The translations under genes and the position numbers were made by a program. From Calliopsis andreniformis (Eukaryota; Arthropoda; Insecta; Hymenoptera; Andrenidae), in contig NW_027480543.1 of assembly GCF_051401765.1 (NCBI RefSeq), forward strand, positions 992,001 through 1,056,000: a DNA stretch of 64,000 bases. The letters run 5' to 3'. Position 1 is the first letter of the stretch; the number at the start of each line of letters is the position of its first letter. Positions 1-14,300 of this stretch are shown here, piece after piece. A model generated the notes under the pieces. It did not search any database. It was not told the DNA's origin and saw only the letters and a list, made by a program, of their open reading frames with translations.

Positions 1-1822
1 TGAGGATTGAGGATTGAGGACTGAGTATTGAGTATTGAAGATTGAGGACTGGCGATTGAGGATTGAAGATTGAGGACTGGCGATTGTGGAATGAAGATTG
101 AGGATTTATGACTGAGGATTGAGGATTGAGGATTGGGGATTGAGGATCTAGGATTGGAGATTGATTATTGGGGATTGACGATTGAGTATTGAGGATTGAG
201 GATTAAGTATTGAAGATTGAGTATTGAGTATAGAATACTGAGGATTGATGATTGAGGCATGAGGATTGAGAATGAGGGCTGAGGGTTGAGGTTTGAGGTT
301 TGAGTATAGAATCCTGAGAATTCAGAATATTTTATTGGGCATTGAGAATTGAGGATTGATGGATGAGTATTGAGGATTGAGGATTGAGGATTGAGGATTG
401 TGTATTGAAGATCGAGGATTGATGATTGAGGGTTGAGGATTGAGGATTGAGGATTGAGGATTGAAGATTGAGTATTGAGGATTGAAGATTGAGGATTGAG
501 GATTGAGGATTGAGGGTTGAGTATTGAGGATTGACGCTTGAGGATTGAGGGTTGAGGATGTAGGATTGAAGAGAGAGGACTGAGTGTTGAGGATTGAGTG
601 TTGAGAATTGATGCTTGAGGTTTGAGATTTGATTACTGAATATTGTGGATTGAGTATTGAACCATGAGGATTCAGGATGTTGTATTGAGTACTGAGAATT
701 GAGGATTGATGGATGCGTATTGAGGATTGATGGTTGAGGGTTGAGGGTTGAGTGTTGAATATTGAGGATTGAGTATTGAGGATTGAGGATTGATGATTGA
801 GGATTGAAGATTGATTATTGATGATTGAAGATTGAGGATTGAGGATTGAGGGTTGAGGATTGAGGACGAGGACTGACTGTTGAGGATTGAGGTTTGAGGT
901 TTGTGGATTGAGGATTGAGGACTGAGGCTTGAGGATTGAGGATTGAGCATTGAGGATTGAATATTGAGGAATGGCGATTGAGGATTGAAGATTGAGGATT
1001 AAGGATTGAGGATTGGGGATTGAGGATGTAGGATTGGAGATTGATTATTGAGGATTGAAGATTGAGGATTGAGGATTGAGAATTGAGAATTGAGAATTGA
1101 GGGTGAGGACTGAGGGCCGAGGATTGAGGTTTGAGGAACGAGGATTGAGGATTGAGGATTGAGGACTAAGGATTGACGATAGAGTACTGAAGATTGAGGA
1201 TTGATGACTGAGGATTGAGGACTGAGGATTGAGGATTGAGGATTGACGATTGAAGATTGAGTATTGAGCATTCAATATTGAGGATTGAGGATTGAGGATT
1301 GAGGATTGAGGATTGAGGATTGAGGATTGAGAATTGAAGATTGAGTATTGAGGATTGAAGGTTGAGGATTGAGGATTGAGGATCTAGGATTGGAGATTGA
1401 TTATTGAGAATTGAAGATTGAGGATTGAGGATAGAGGATTGAGAATTGAGAGATTGAGGATGAGGACTGAGGGTTGAGGATTGAGGTTTGAGAAATGAGG
1501 ATTGAGGATTGAGGATTTAAGATTGAAGATTGAGTTTTGAGAATTGAGGATTGAGGATTGAGGATTGCGGGTTGAGGATGGAGGATGAGGGCTGAGGGTT
1601 GAGGATTGAGGTTTGAGGACTGAGGACTGAGGATTGAGGATCGATAGTTGAGGATTGAGGATTGGGGTTGAGGATTGAGGATTGAGAATTGAGGATTGAT
1701 GATTGAGGGTTGAAGATTGATATTGAGGATTGAAGATTGAGGATTGATGATTAAGGATTGAGGATGGAGGATGAGGGCTGATGGTTGAGGATTGAGGTTT
1801 GAGGACTGAGGACTGAGGATTG
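1..1822 (+). repeat. Mosaic block 1: cassette A copy 1 plus downstream segment, recopied at 21.8-23.5 kb
   Basis: From about 118 to 1,822 the order of variant units matches 21,823-23,527 at an offset of 21,705. Landmarks fixing this are GATCTAGG at 145 and 21,850, GAGAGAGG at 571 and 22,276, GATCGATAG at 1,639 and 23,344, and TTAAGG at 1,751 and 23,456. One compensating 7-base gain and loss lies around 323. The first ~950 bases are 'cassette A', which also starts copies at 8,464 and 14,298. The part from about 1,300 on also matches 28.8-29.4 kb at an offset of 27,475. It holds a degenerate copy of the inverted-repeat island at 311-328 and a second diverged island near 661-690. No gene seen. 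Confidence 0.85.
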
Positions 1823-2274
1823 AAGATTGAGAATTGAGGATTGAGGGTTGAGGATTGAAGTTTGAGGATTGGGTATTGAGGATTGAAGAATGAGGATTGA
1901 GGATTGAGAATTGAGGATCTAGGATTGGAGATTGATTATTGAGAATTGAAGATTGAGTATTGAGGATTGAGGATTGAGGATTGAGGATTGAAGATAGTGT
2001 ATTGAGGATTGAAGATTGAGGATTGAGGATTGAGGACTGAGGATTGAGGATTGAGCATTGAATATTGAAGATTGGGGATTGCGGATTGAAGTTTGAGGAT
2101 TGGGTATTGAGGATTGAAGAATGAGGATTGAGGATTGGGTATTGAGGATTGAAGATTGAGGATTCAGGATTGAGGATTGAGTATTGAGGATTGAGGATTG
2201 AGGATTGAGGATTGAAGATTGAGTATTGAGGATTGAAGATTGAGGATTGAGGATTGAGGATTGAGGGTTGAGGA
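1823..2274 (+). repeat. Mosaic block 2: short linker segment
   Basis: Heptamer repeat only. The first ~100 bases continue the match to 29,297-29,40x (GATCTAGG at 1,916 and 29,391, offset 27,475), after which the order of variants changes to a different arrangement leading into the next block. No gene, RNA or unique sequence is visible. Confidence 0.7.
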
Positions 2275-3679
2275 TTGAGGATTGAGGATTGAGGATTGAG
2301 GATTAAAGATTGAATATTGATGATTGAAGATTGAGGATTGAGGATTGAGGGTTATGGATTGAGGACGAGGACTGAGGGTTGAATATTGATGTTTGAGGCC
2401 TGAGGATTGTGGATTGAGGATTGAGAATTGATGATTGAAGATAGAGGATTGAAGATTGAGGATTGAGTATTGAGGATTGAGGATTGAGGATTGAGGATTG
2501 AAGATTGAGTATTGAGGATTGAAGATTGAGGATTGAGGATTGAGGATTGAGGGTTGAGGATTGAGGATTGAGCATTGAAGATTGAGGATTGGGGATTGAG
2601 GATTGACGATTGAGGATTGAGTATTGAGGATTGAAGATTGAGTATTGATGATTGAATATTGAGGATTGAGGATTGAGTGTTGAGGATTGAGGACTAGGTC
2701 TGACGGTTGAGGATTGGGGATTGAGCATTGAGGATTAAAGATTGATGACTGGGGATTGAGGATTGAAGATTGAGGATTAAGGATTGAAGATTGGGGATTG
2801 AGTATCTTGGATTGGAGATTGATTATGCAGGATTGAAGATTGACGATTGAGGATTGAGGATTGAGAATTGAGAATTGAGAATGAGGACTGAGAGTTGAGG
2901 ATTGAGGTTTGAGGAATGAGGGTTGAGGGTTGAGGATTGAGGATTGAGGATTGAGGATTGAGGATTGAGGATTGAGTATTGATGATTGAGTATTGATGCC
3001 TCAGGATTGAGGATTGAGGATTGAGGATTGAGGATTATGGATTGAAGATTGAGTATTGAGGATTGAAGATTGAGTATTGAGGATTGAAGATTGAGGATTG
3101 AGGATTGAGGATTGAGGATTGAGGATGATGTCTGAGGGTTGAGGATTGATGTTTGAAGACTGAGGACTGAGGATTGAGGACTGAGGATTGAGGATGAGGG
3201 CTGAGGGTCGGGTATTGTGGTTTGACGACTGAGGACTGAGGATTGAGGATTGAGAATTCAGGATTGTTGATAGAGGATTGAAGATTGAGGATTGGGTATT
3301 GAGGATTGAAGAATGAGGATTGAGGATTGAGGATTGAGGATTGAGGGTTGAGGATCTAGGATTGGAGATTGATTATTGAGGATTGCAGATTGGGGATTGA
3401 GGATTGAGGATTGAGGATTGAGGATCTAGGATTGCAGATTGATTATTGAGGATTGAAGATTGAGGATTGATGATTGAGGACTGAGAATTGAGAATTGAGG
3501 ATGAGGACTGAGGGTTGAGGATTGAGGTTTGGGAAATGAGGATTGAGGATTGAGGATTGAAGATTGAAGATTGAGAATTGAGGATTGAGGGTTGAGGATT
3601 GAAGTTTGAGGATTGGGTATTGAGGATTGAAGAATGAGGATTGAGGATTGAGGATTGAGGATTGAGGATTGAAAATTGA
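2275..3679 (+). repeat. Mosaic block 3: segment shared with 16.0-17.3 kb and 45.7-47.0 kb
   Basis: Variant order from about 2,275 to 3,550 is repeated at 16,029-17,297 (offset 13,754, later 13,747) and at about 45,720-46,990 (offset 43,447, later 43,440). Anchors are TATCTTGG at 2,803, 16,557 and 46,250, and the GATCTAGG pair at 3,353 and 3,423, found again at 17,100 and 17,170. The match to the 45.7 kb copy continues beyond this block to about 5,370. Heptamer repeat only; no gene seen. Confidence 0.8.
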
Positions 3680-5226
3680 GTATTGAGGATTGAAGATTGA
3701 GGATTGAGGATTGAGGATTGAGGATTGAGGATTGAAGATTGAGTAATGAGGATTGAAGATTGCGGATTGAGGATTGAGGATTGAGGATTGAGGATTGAGG
3801 ATAGAGGATTGAGGATTGAGGATTAAGGATTGAGCATAGAGGATTGAAGATTGAATATTGATGATTGAAGATTGAGGATTGAGGATTGAGGGTTGTGGAT
3901 TGAGGACGAGTACTGAGGGTTGAATATTGATGATTCAGGTCTGACGATTGAGGATTGAGGACAGAAAATTGAGGATTGAGGATTGAGGATTGAGGATTGA
4001 GGATTGAAGATTGAGTATTGAGGATTGAAGATTGAGGATTGAGGATTGAGGATTGAGGATTGATGATTGAAGATTGTGCATTGAAGATTGAAGATTGAGG
4101 ATTGAGGATTGAGGATTGAGGATCGAGGATTGAGGATTGAGTATTGAGATTTGATTATTGAATATTGTGGATTGAGTATTGAACAATGAGTATTCAGGAT
4201 ATCCTATTGAGTATTGAGAATTGAGGATTGATCGTTGAGTATTGAGGATTCATGTCTGAGGGTTGTGTGTTGAATATTGAGGGTTGAGGATTGAGGATTG
4301 AGGACTGAGGATTGAGGACTGAGGATTGAGGATGAGGGCTGAGGATCGGGGATTGAGGTTTGACGGCTGAGGACTGAGGATTGAGGATTGAGAATTAAGG
4401 ATTGTTGATAGAGGATTGAAGATTGAGGATTGGGTATTGAGGATTGAAGAATGAGGATTGAGGATTGAGGATTGAGGATTGAGGGTTGAGGATCTAGGAT
4501 TGGAGATTGATTATTGAGGATTGAAGAATGAGGATTGACGATTGAGGATTGAGGATCTAGGATTGGAGATTGATTATTGAGAATTGAAGATTGAGGATTG
4601 AGGATTGAGGATTGAGAATTGAGAGATTGAGGATGAGGACTGAGGGTTGAGGATTGAGGTTTGAGAAATGAGGATTGAGGATTGAGGATTGAAGATTGAA
4701 GATTGAAGATTGAGTATTGAGAATTGAGGATTGAGGATTGAGGATTGCGGATTGAGGATGGAGGATGAGGGCTGAGGGTTGAGGATTGAGGTTTGAGGAC
4801 TGAGGACTGAGGATTGAGGATCGATAGTTGAGGATTGAGGATTGGGGTTGAGGATTGAGGATTGAGAATTGAGGATTGATGATTGAGGGTTGAAGATTGA
4901 TATTGAGGATTGAAGATTGAGGATTGATAATTAAGGATTGAGGATGGAGGATGAGGGCTGATGGTTGAGGATTGAGGTTTGAGGGCTGAGGACTGAGGAT
5001 TGAAGATTGAGAATTGAGGATTGAGGGTTGAGGATTGAAGTTTGAGGATTGGGTATTGAGGATTGAAGAATGAGGATTGAGGATTGAGAATTGAGGATTG
5101 AGGATTGAAAATTGAGTATTGAGGATAGAAGATTGAGGATTGAGGATTGAAGATTGAGGATTGAGGATTGAGGATTGAGGATGGAGGATGAGGGCTGAGT
5201 GTTGAGTGTTGAGGTTTGGGTGTTGA

Positions 5227-5244
5227 ATCCTGAGAATTCAGGAT
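5227..5244. repeat. Inverted repeat ATCCTGA-GAAT-TCAGGAT
   Basis: Perfect 7-base arms around a 4-base GAAT centre, inside the diverged island of the 233 bp repeat. It contains GAATTC. With a two-base bulge the arms can extend to GAAT/ATTC. The units stay in heptamer phase (TTGAATC, CTGAGAA, TTCAGGA, TATTCTA). Function unknown. Confidence 0.8.
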
Positions 5245-5459
5245 ATTCTATTGAGTATTGAGAGTTGAGGATGGTTGAGTACTGAGGACTGAGGATTGAG
5301 GATTGATGTTTGAGTACTGAGGATTCAGAATTGAGGTTTGAGGACTGAGCATTGAGGATTAAAGATTGAGTATTGAGGATTGAAGATTGAGGATTGAGGA
5401 TTGAGGATTGAGGATGGAGGATGAGGGCTGAGTGTTGAGTGTTGAGGTTTGTGTGTTGA

Positions 5460-5477
5460 ATCCTGAGAATTCAGGAT
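5460..5477. repeat. Inverted repeat ATCCTGA-GAAT-TCAGGAT
   Basis: Identical second copy, 233 bases downstream of the first, in the second half of the local duplication. Confidence 0.8.
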
Positions 5478-8400
5478 ATTCTATTGAGTATTGAGAGTTG
5501 AGGATGGTTGAGTACTGAGGACTGAGGATTGAGGATTGATGTTTGAGTACTGAGGATTCAGAATTGAGGTTTGAGGACTGAGCATTGAGGATTAAAGATT
5601 GAGTATTGAGGATTGAAGATTGAGGATTGAGGATTGAGGATTGAGGGTTGAGGATAATGTCTGAGGGTTGAGGATTGAGGTTTGAGGACTGAGGACTGGG
5701 GATTGAGGACTGAGGATTGAGGATGAGGGCTGAGGTTCGGGGATTGAGGTTTGACGACTGAGGACTGAGGATTGAGGATTGAGAATTGAGGATCGAAATT
5801 GCGTATTGAGGATTGAAGATTGAGGATTGAGATTTGATTATTGAATATTGTTGATTGAGTGTTGAACCATGCGAATTCAGGATATTCTATTGAGTATTGA
5901 GAACTGAGGATTGATGGTTGAGTATTGAGGGTTCTTGGCTGAGGGTTGTGTGTTGAATATTGAGGACTGAGGATTGAGGATTGAGGATTGAGTGTTGAGG
6001 ATTGAGAATTGAGGATTGAGGATTGAAGATTGAGGATTGGGTATTGAGGATTGAACATTGAGGATTGTGGATTGAGCATTGAGGATTGAGGATTGAGGAT
6101 TGAGGGTTGAAGATTGAGGATTGAGGATTGAGGATTGAGGATTGAGGATTGAGGATTGAGGATTGAGGATTGAGGATTGAGGATTAAAGATTGAATATTG
6201 ATGATTGAAGATTGAGGATTGAGGATTGAGGGTTATGGATTGAGTACGAGGACTGAGGGTTGAATATTGATGTTTGAGGCCTGAGGATTGTGGATTGAGG
6301 ATTGAGAATTGATGATTGGAGATTGAGGATTGAAGATTGAGGATTGGGTATTGAGGATTGAAGATTGATAATTCAGGATTGAGGATTGAGTATTGAGGAT
6401 TGAGGATTGAGGATTGAGGATTGAAAATTGTGTATTGAGGATTGAAGATTGAAGATTGAGGATTGAGGATTGAGGATTGAGGATTGAGCATTGAAGATTG
6501 AAGATTGGGGATTGAGGATTGACGATTGAGTATTGAGTATTGAGGATTGAAGATTGAGTATTGATGATTGAAGATTGAGGATTGGGGATTGAGTGTTGAG
6601 GATTGAGGACGAGTACTGACGGTTGAGGATGGAGGATTGAGCATTGAGGATTGAAGATTGATGACTGGGGATTGAGGACTCAAGATTGAGGATTAAGGAT
6701 TGAAGATTGGGGATTGAGGATCTTGGATTGGAGATTGATTATTGAGGATTGAAGATTGACGATTGAGGATTGAGGATTGAGAATTGAGAATTGAGAATGA
6801 GGACTGAGAGTTGAGGATTGAGGTTTGAGGAATGAGGATTGAGGGTTGAGGGTTGAGGATTGAGGATTGAGGATTGAGGATTGAGTATTGAAGACTGAGT
6901 ATTGATGCCTGAGGATTGAGGACTGAGGATTGAGTACTGAGGATTGAGGATTGTGGATTGAGCATTGAGGATTGGAGATTGAGGACTGGGGATTGAGGAT
7001 TGAAGATTGAGGATTAAGGATTGAAGATTGGGGATTGAGGATCTAGGATTGGAGATTGATTATTGAGGATTGAAGATTGAGAATTGAGGATTGAGGATTG
7101 AGGATTGAGGGTTGAAGATTGAGGATTAAGGATTGAGGATTGAGGATTGAGGATTGAGGATTGAGGATTAAAGATTGAATATTGATGATTGAAGATTGAG
7201 GATTTAGGATTGAGGGCTGTGGATTGAGGACGAGGACTGAGGATGGAATATTGATGTTTGAGGCCTGAGGATTGTGGATTGAGGATTGAGAATTGATGAT
7301 TGAGGATTGAGGATTGAAGATTGAGGATTGGGTATTTTAGGATTGAAGATTGAGGATTCAGGATTGCAGATTGAGGATTGAGGATCGAGGATTGAGGATT
7401 GAGGATTGAAGATTGAGTACTGAGGATTGAAGATTGAGGATTGAGGATTGAGGATTGAGGATTGAGGATTGAGGATTGAGCATTGAAGATTGAGGATTGG
7501 GGATTGAGGATTGACGATTGAGGATTGAGTATTGAGGATTGAAGATTGAGTATTGATGATTGAAGATTGAGGATTGAGGATTGAGTGTTGAGGAATGAGG
7601 ACGAGGACTGACGGTTGAGGATTGAGGATTGAGCATTGAGGATTGAAGATTGATGACTGGGGATTGAGGATTGAAGATTGAGGATTAAGGATCGAAGATT
7701 GGGGATTGAGGATCTTTGATTGGAGATTGATTATAGAGGATTGAATATTGACGATTGAGGATTGAGGGTTGAGAATTGAGAATTGAGATTGAGGACTGAG
7801 AGTTGAGGATTGAGGTTTGAGGAATGAGGATTGAGGGTTGAGGATTGAGGATTGAGGATTGAGGATTGAGGATTGGGTATTGATTATTGATGATTGAAGA
7901 TTGAGGATTGAGGATTGAGGGTTGAGGATTGAGGACGAGGACTGACGGTTGAGGATTGAGGTTTGAGGATTGAGGGTTGAGTATTGAGGACTGAGGCTGA
8001 GGATTGAGGATTGAGCATAGCGGATTGAAGATTGAGGACTGGCGATTGAGGATTGAAGATTGAGGATTAAGGATTGAGGATTGGGGATTGAGGATCTAGG
8101 ATTGGGGATTGAGGATCTAGGATTGGAGATTGATTATTGGGGATTGAAGATTGAGAATTGAGGACTGAGGATTGAGGAATGAGAATTGAGGATGAGGACT
8201 GAGGGTTGAGGATTGAGGTTTGAGGATTGAGGATTAAAGATTGAATATTGATGATTGAAGATTGAGGATTGAGGATTGAGGGTTATGGATTGAGGACGAG
8301 GACTGAGGGTTGAATATTGATGTTTGAGGCCTGAGGATTGTGGATTGAGGATTGAGAATTGATGATTGAAGATTGAGGATTGAAGATTGAGGATTGGGTA

Positions 8401-11068
8401 TCTCGGATTGAAGATTGAGGATTGAGGATTGAGTATTGAGGATTGAGGATGGAGGATGAGTATTGAGGATTGAGGATTGAGGACTGAGTATTGAGTATTG
8501 AAGATTGAGGACTGGCGATTGAGGATTGAAGATTGAGGACTGGCGATTGAGGAATGAAGATTGAGGATTTATGACTGAGGATTGAGGATTGAGGATTGGG
8601 GATTGAGGATCTAGGATTGGAGATTGATTATTGGGGATTGACGATTGAGGATTGAGGATTAAGTATTGAAGATTGAGTATTGAGTATAGAATACTGAGGA
8701 TTGAGGATTGAGGATTGAGGATTGAGAATGAGGGCTGAGGGTTGAGGTTTGAGGTTTGAGTATAGAATCCTGAGAATTCAGAATATTTTATTGGGCATTG
8801 AGAATTGAGGATTGATGGATGAGTATTGAGGATTGAGGATTGAGGATTGAGGATTGTGTATTGAAGATCGAGGATTGATGATTGAGGGTTGAGGATTGAG
8901 GATTGAGGATTGAGGATTGAGGATTGAAGATTGAGTATTGAGGATTGAAGACTGAGGATTGAGGATTGAGGATTGAGGATTGAGTATTGAGGATTGACGC
9001 TTGAGGATTGAGGGTTGAGGATGTAGGATTGAAGAGAGAGGACTGAGTGTTGAGGATTGAGTGTTGAGAATTGATGCTTGAGGTTTGAGATTTGATTACT
9101 GAATATTGTGGATTGAGTATTGAACCATGAGAATTCAGGATGTTGTATTGAGTACTGAGAATTGAGGATTGATGGATGAGTATTGAGGATTGATGGTTGA
9201 GGGTTGAGGGTTGAGTGTTGAATATTGAGGATTGAGGATTGAGGATTGAGGATTGATGATTGAGGATTGAAGATTGATTATTGATGATTGAAGATTGAGG
9301 ATTGAGGATTGAGGGTTGAGGATTGAGGACGAGGACTGACGGTTGAGGATTGAGGTTTGAGGTTTGTGGATTGAGGATTGAGGACTGAGGCTTGAGGATT
9401 GAGGATTGAGCATTGAGGATTGAGTAATGAGGATTGAAGATTGCGGATTGAGGATTGAGGATTGAGGATTGAGGATTGAGGATTGAGGATTGAAGATTGT
9501 GTATTGAGGATTGAAGATTGAGGATTGAGTATTGAGGATTGAAGATTGAGGATTGAGGATTGAGGATTGAGGATTGAGGATTGAAGATTGAGTAATGAGG
9601 ATTGAAGATTGCGGATTGAGGATTGAGGATTGAGGATTGGGGATTGAGGATAGAGGATTGAGGATTGAGGATTGAGGATTGAGCATAGAGGATTGAAGAT
9701 TGAATATTGATGATTGAAGATTGAGGATTGAGGATTGAGGGTTGTGGATTGAGGACGAGTACTGAGGGTTGAATATTGATGATTCAGGTCTGACGATTGA
9801 GGATTGAGGACAGAAAATTGAGGATTGAGGATTGAGGATTGAGGATTGAGGATTGAAGATTGAGGATTGAGGATTGAAGATTGAGGATTGAGGATTGAGG
9901 ATTGAGGATTGATGATTGAAGATTGTGCATTGAAGATTGAAGATTGAGGATTGAGGATTGAGGATTGAGGATCGAGGATTGAGGATTGAGTATTGAGATT
10001 TGATTATTGAATATTGTGGATTGAGTATTGAACAATGAGTATTCAGGATATCCTATTGAGTATTGAGAATTGAGGATTGATCGTTGAGTATTGAGGATTC
10101 ATGTCTGAGGGTTGTGTGTTGAATATTGAGGGTTGAGGATTGAGGATTGAGGACTGAGGATTGAGGACTGAGGATTGAGGATGAGGGCTGAGGATCGGGG
10201 ATTGAGGTTTGACGGCTGAGGACTGAGGATTGAGGATTGAGAATTAAGGATTGTTGATAGAGGATTGAAGATTGAGGATTGGGTATTGAGGATTGAAGAA
10301 TGAGGATTGAGGATTGCGGATTGAGGATTGAGGGTTGAGGATCTAGGATTGGAGATTGATTATTGAGGATTGAAGAATGAGGATTGACGATTGAGGATTG
10401 AGGATCTAGGATTGGAGATTGATTATTGAGAATTGAAGATTGAGGATTGAGGATTGAGGATTGAGAATTGAGAGATTGAGGATGAGGACTGAGGGTTGAG
10501 GATTGAGGTTTGAGAAATGAGGATTGAGGATTGAGGATTGAAGATTGAAGATTGAGTATTGAGAATTGAGGATTGAGGATTGAGAATTGCGGATTGAGGA
10601 TGGAGGATGAGGGCTGAGGGTTGAGGATTGAGGTTTGAGGACTGAGGACTGAGGATTGAGGATCGATAGTTGAGGATTGAGGATTGGGGTTGAGGATTGA
10701 GGATTGAGAATTGAGGATTGATGATTGAGGGTTGAAGATTGATATTGAGGATTGAAGATTGAGGATTGATAATTAAGGATTGAGGATGGAGGATGAGGGC
10801 TGATGGTTGAGGATTGAGGTTTGAGGGCTGAGGACTGAGGATTGAAGATTGAGAATTGAGGATTGAGGGTTGAGGATTGAAGTTTGAGGATTGGGTATTG
10901 AGGATTGAAGAATGAGGATTGAGGATTGAGAATTGAGGATTGAGGATTGAAAATTGAGTATTGAGGATTGAAGATTGAGGATTGAGGATTGAAGATTGAG
11001 GATTGAGGATTGAGGATTGAGGATGGAGGATGAGGGCTGAGTGTTGAGTGTTGAGGTTTGTGTGTTGA

Positions 11069-11086
11069 ATCCTGAGAATTCAGGAT
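11069..11086. repeat. Inverted repeat ATCCTGA-GAAT-TCAGGAT
   Basis: Counterpart of the site at 5,227, with both 7-base arms intact. Confidence 0.8.
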
Positions 11087-11301
11087 ATTCTATTGAGTAT
11101 TGAGAGTTGAGGATGGTTGAGTACTGAGGACTGAGGATTGAGGATTGATGTTTGAGTACTGAGGATTCAGAATTGAGGTTTGAGGACTGAGCATTGAGGA
11201 TTAAAGATTGAGTATTGAGGATTGAAGATTGAGGATTGAGGATTGAGGATTGAGGATGGAGGATGAGGGCTGAGTGTTGAGTGTTGAGGTTTGTGTGTTG
11301 A

Positions 11302-11319
11302 ATCCTGAGAATTCAGGAT
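11302..11319. repeat. Inverted repeat ATCCTGA-GAAT-TCAGGAT
   Basis: Counterpart of the site at 5,460, with both arms intact. Confidence 0.8.
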
Positions 11320-14300
11320 ATTCTATTGAGTATTGAGAGTTGAGGATGGTTGAGTACTGAGGACTGAGGATTGAGGATTGATGTTTGAGTACTGAGGATT
11401 CAGAATTGATGTTTGAGGACTGAGCATTGAGGATTAAAGATTGAGTATTGAGGATTGAAGATTGAGGATTGAGGATTGAGGATTGAGGGTTGAGGATAAT
11501 GTCTGAGGGTTGAGGATTGAGGTTTGAGGACTGAGGACTAGGGATTGAGGACTGAGGATTGAGGATGAGGGCTGAGGTTCGGGGATTGAGGTTTGACGAC
11601 TGAGGACTGAGGATTGAGGATTGAGAATTGAGGATCGAAATTGCGTATTGAGGATTGAAGATTGAGGATTGAGATTTGATTATTGAATATTGTTGATTGA
11701 GTGTTGAACCATGCGAATTCAGGATATTCGATTGAGTATTGAGAACTGAGGATTGATGGTTGAGTATTGAGGGTTCTTGGCTGAGGGTTGTGTGTTGAAT
11801 ATTGAGGACTGAGGATTGAGGATTGAGGATTGAGTGTTGAGGATTGAGAATTGAGGATTGAGGATTGAAGATTGAGGATTGGGTATTGAGGATTGAACAT
11901 TGAGGATTGTGGATTGAGCATTGAGGATTGAGGATTGAGGATTGAGGGTTCAAGATTGAGGATTGAGGATTGAGGATTGAGGATTGAGGATTGAGGATTG
12001 AGGATTGAGTATTGAGGATTGAGGATTAAAGATTGAATATTGATGATTGAAGATTGAGGATTGAGGATTGAGGGTTATGGATTGAGGACGAGGACTGAGT
12101 GTTGAATATTGATGTTTGAGGCCTGAGGATTGTGGATTGAGGATTGAGAATTGATGATTGGAGATTGAGGATTGAAGATTGAGGATTGGGTATTGAGGAT
12201 TGAAGATTGAGGATTCAGGATTGAGGATTGAGTATTGAGGATTGAGGATTGAGGATTGAGGATTGAAGATTGTGTATTGAGGATTGAAGATTGAGGATTG
12301 AGGATTGAGGATTGAGGATTGAGGATTGAGCATTGAAGATTGAAGATTGGGGATTGAGGATTGACGATTGAGTATTGAGTATTGAGGATTGAAGATTGAG
12401 TATTGATGATTGAAGATTGAGGATTGGGGATTGAGTGTTGAGGATTGAGGACGAGTACTGACGGTTGAGGATGGAGGATTGAGCATTGAGGATTGAAGAT
12501 TGATGACTGGGGATTGAGGACTCAAGATTGAGGATTAAGGATTGAAGATTGGGGATTGAGGATCTTGGATTGGAGATTGATAATTGAGGATTGAAGATTG
12601 ACGATTGAGGATTGAGGATTGAGAATTGAGAATTGAGAATGAGGACTGAGAGTTGAGGATTGAGGTTTGAGGAATGAGGATTGAGGGTTGAGGATTGAGG
12701 ATTGAGGATTGAGGATTGAGGATTGAGTATTGAAGACTGAGTATTGATGCCTGAGGATTGAGGACTGAGGATTGAGTACTGAGGATTGAGGATTGTGGAT
12801 TGAGCATTGAGGATTGGAGATTGAGGACTGGGGATTGAGGATTGAAGATTGAGGATGAAGGATTGAAGATTGGGGATTGAGGATCTAGGATTGGAGATTG
12901 ATTATTGAGGATTGCAGATTGAGAATTGAGGATTGAGGATTGAGGATTGAGGGTTGAAGATTGAGGATTAAGGATTGAGGATTGAGGATTGAGGATTGAG
13001 GATTGAGGATTAAAGATTGAATATTGATGATTGAAGATTGAGGATTTAGGATTGAGGGCTGTGGATTGAGGACGAGGACTGAGGATGGAATATTGATGTT
13101 TGAGGCCTGAGGATTGTGGATTGAGGATTGAGAATTGATGATTGAGGATTGAGGATTGAAGATTGAGGATTGGGTATTGAGGATTGAAGATTGAGGATTC
13201 AGGATTGCAGATTGAGGATTGAGGATCGAGGATTGAGGATTGAGGATTGAAGATTGAGTACTGAGGATTGAAGATTGAGGATTGAGGATTGAGGATTGAG
13301 GATTGAGGATTGAGCATTGAAGATTGAGGATTGGGGATTGAGGATTGACGATTGAGGATTGAGTATTGAGGATTGAAGATTGAGTATTGATGATTGAAGA
13401 TTGAGGATTGAGGATGGAGTGTTGAGGAATGAGGACGAGGACTGACGGTTGAGGATTGAGGATTGAGCATTGAGGATTGAAGATTGATGACTGGGGATTG
13501 AGGATTGAAGATTGAGGATTAAGGATCGAAGATTGGGGATTGAGGATCTTTGATTGGAGATTGATTATAGAGGATTGAAGATTGACGATTGAGGATTGAG
13601 GGTTGAGAATTGAGAATTGAGATTGAAGACTGAGAGTTGAGGATTGAGGTTTGAGGAATGAGGATTGAGGGTTGAGGATTGAGGATTGAGGATTGAGGAT
13701 TGAGGATTGAGTATTGATTATTGATGATTGAAGATTGAGGATTGAGGATTGAGGGTTGAGGATTGAGGACGAGGACTGACGGTTGAGTATTGAGGTTTGA
13801 GGATTGAGGGTTGAGTATTGAGGACTGAGGCTGAGGATTGAGGATTGAGCATAGCGGATTGAAGATTGAGGACTGGCGATTGAGGATTGAAGATTGAGGA
13901 TTAAGGATTGAGGATTGGGGATTGAGGATCTAGGATTGGGGATTGAGGATCTAGGATTGGAGATTGATTATTGGGGATTGAAGATTGAGAATTGAGGACT
14001 GAGGATTGAGGAATGAGAATTGAGGATGAGGACTGAGGGTTGAGGATTGAGGTTTGAGGATTGAGGATTAAAGATTGAATATTGATGATTGAAGATTGAG
14101 GATTGAGGATTGAGGTTTATGGATTGAGGACGAGGACTGAGGGTTGAATATTGATGTTTGAGGCCTGAGGATTGTGGATTGAGGATTGAGAATTGATGAT
14201 TGAAGATTGAGGATTGAAGATTGAGGATTGGGTATCTCGGATTGAAGATTGAGGATTGAGGATTGAGTATTGAGGATTGAGGATGGAGGATGAGTATTGA

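Larger units (their letters stand above)
5179..5644 (+). repeat. 233 bp tandem duplication inside the 5.84 kb unit, copy 1
   Basis: Two tandem copies of 233 bases start at 5,179 and 5,412, anchored on GGATGG; the inverted repeat within them falls at 5,227 and 5,460. The same pair occurs in the second 5.84 kb copy at 11,021-11,486, while the related 5,533 bp unit has only one copy (48,660; 54,193). The duplication therefore predates the 5.84 kb duplication. 233 is not a multiple of 7. Confidence 0.85.
3680..9525 (+). repeat. 5.84 kb higher-order repeat, copy 1
   Basis: This block is followed by a tandem copy at 9,526-15,360. Landmark spacings are 5,842 for the inverted repeat (5,227 to 11,069) and for GACTCAAG (6,677 to 12,519), and 5,834 for later landmarks (GATCTTTG 7,711 to 13,545; GAGAGAGG 9,034 to 14,868). 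The drift reflects gain or loss of single units. The block ends with cassette A copy 2 (from 8,464). It contains a 233 bp internal duplication with two intact inverted repeats, and pairs of GATCT landmarks 321 bases apart (6,719 and 7,040). No gene seen. Confidence 0.85.
11021..11486 (+). repeat. 233 bp tandem duplication inside the 5.84 kb unit, copy 2
   Basis: Exact counterpart of 5,179-5,644 at an offset of 5,842, with inverted repeats at 11,069 and 11,302. Confidence 0.85.

Noticed and set aside
5227..5244. Rho-independent terminator at the inverted repeats
   Set aside because: The arms are only 7 bases with 3 G-C pairs, and no run of T follows on either strand.
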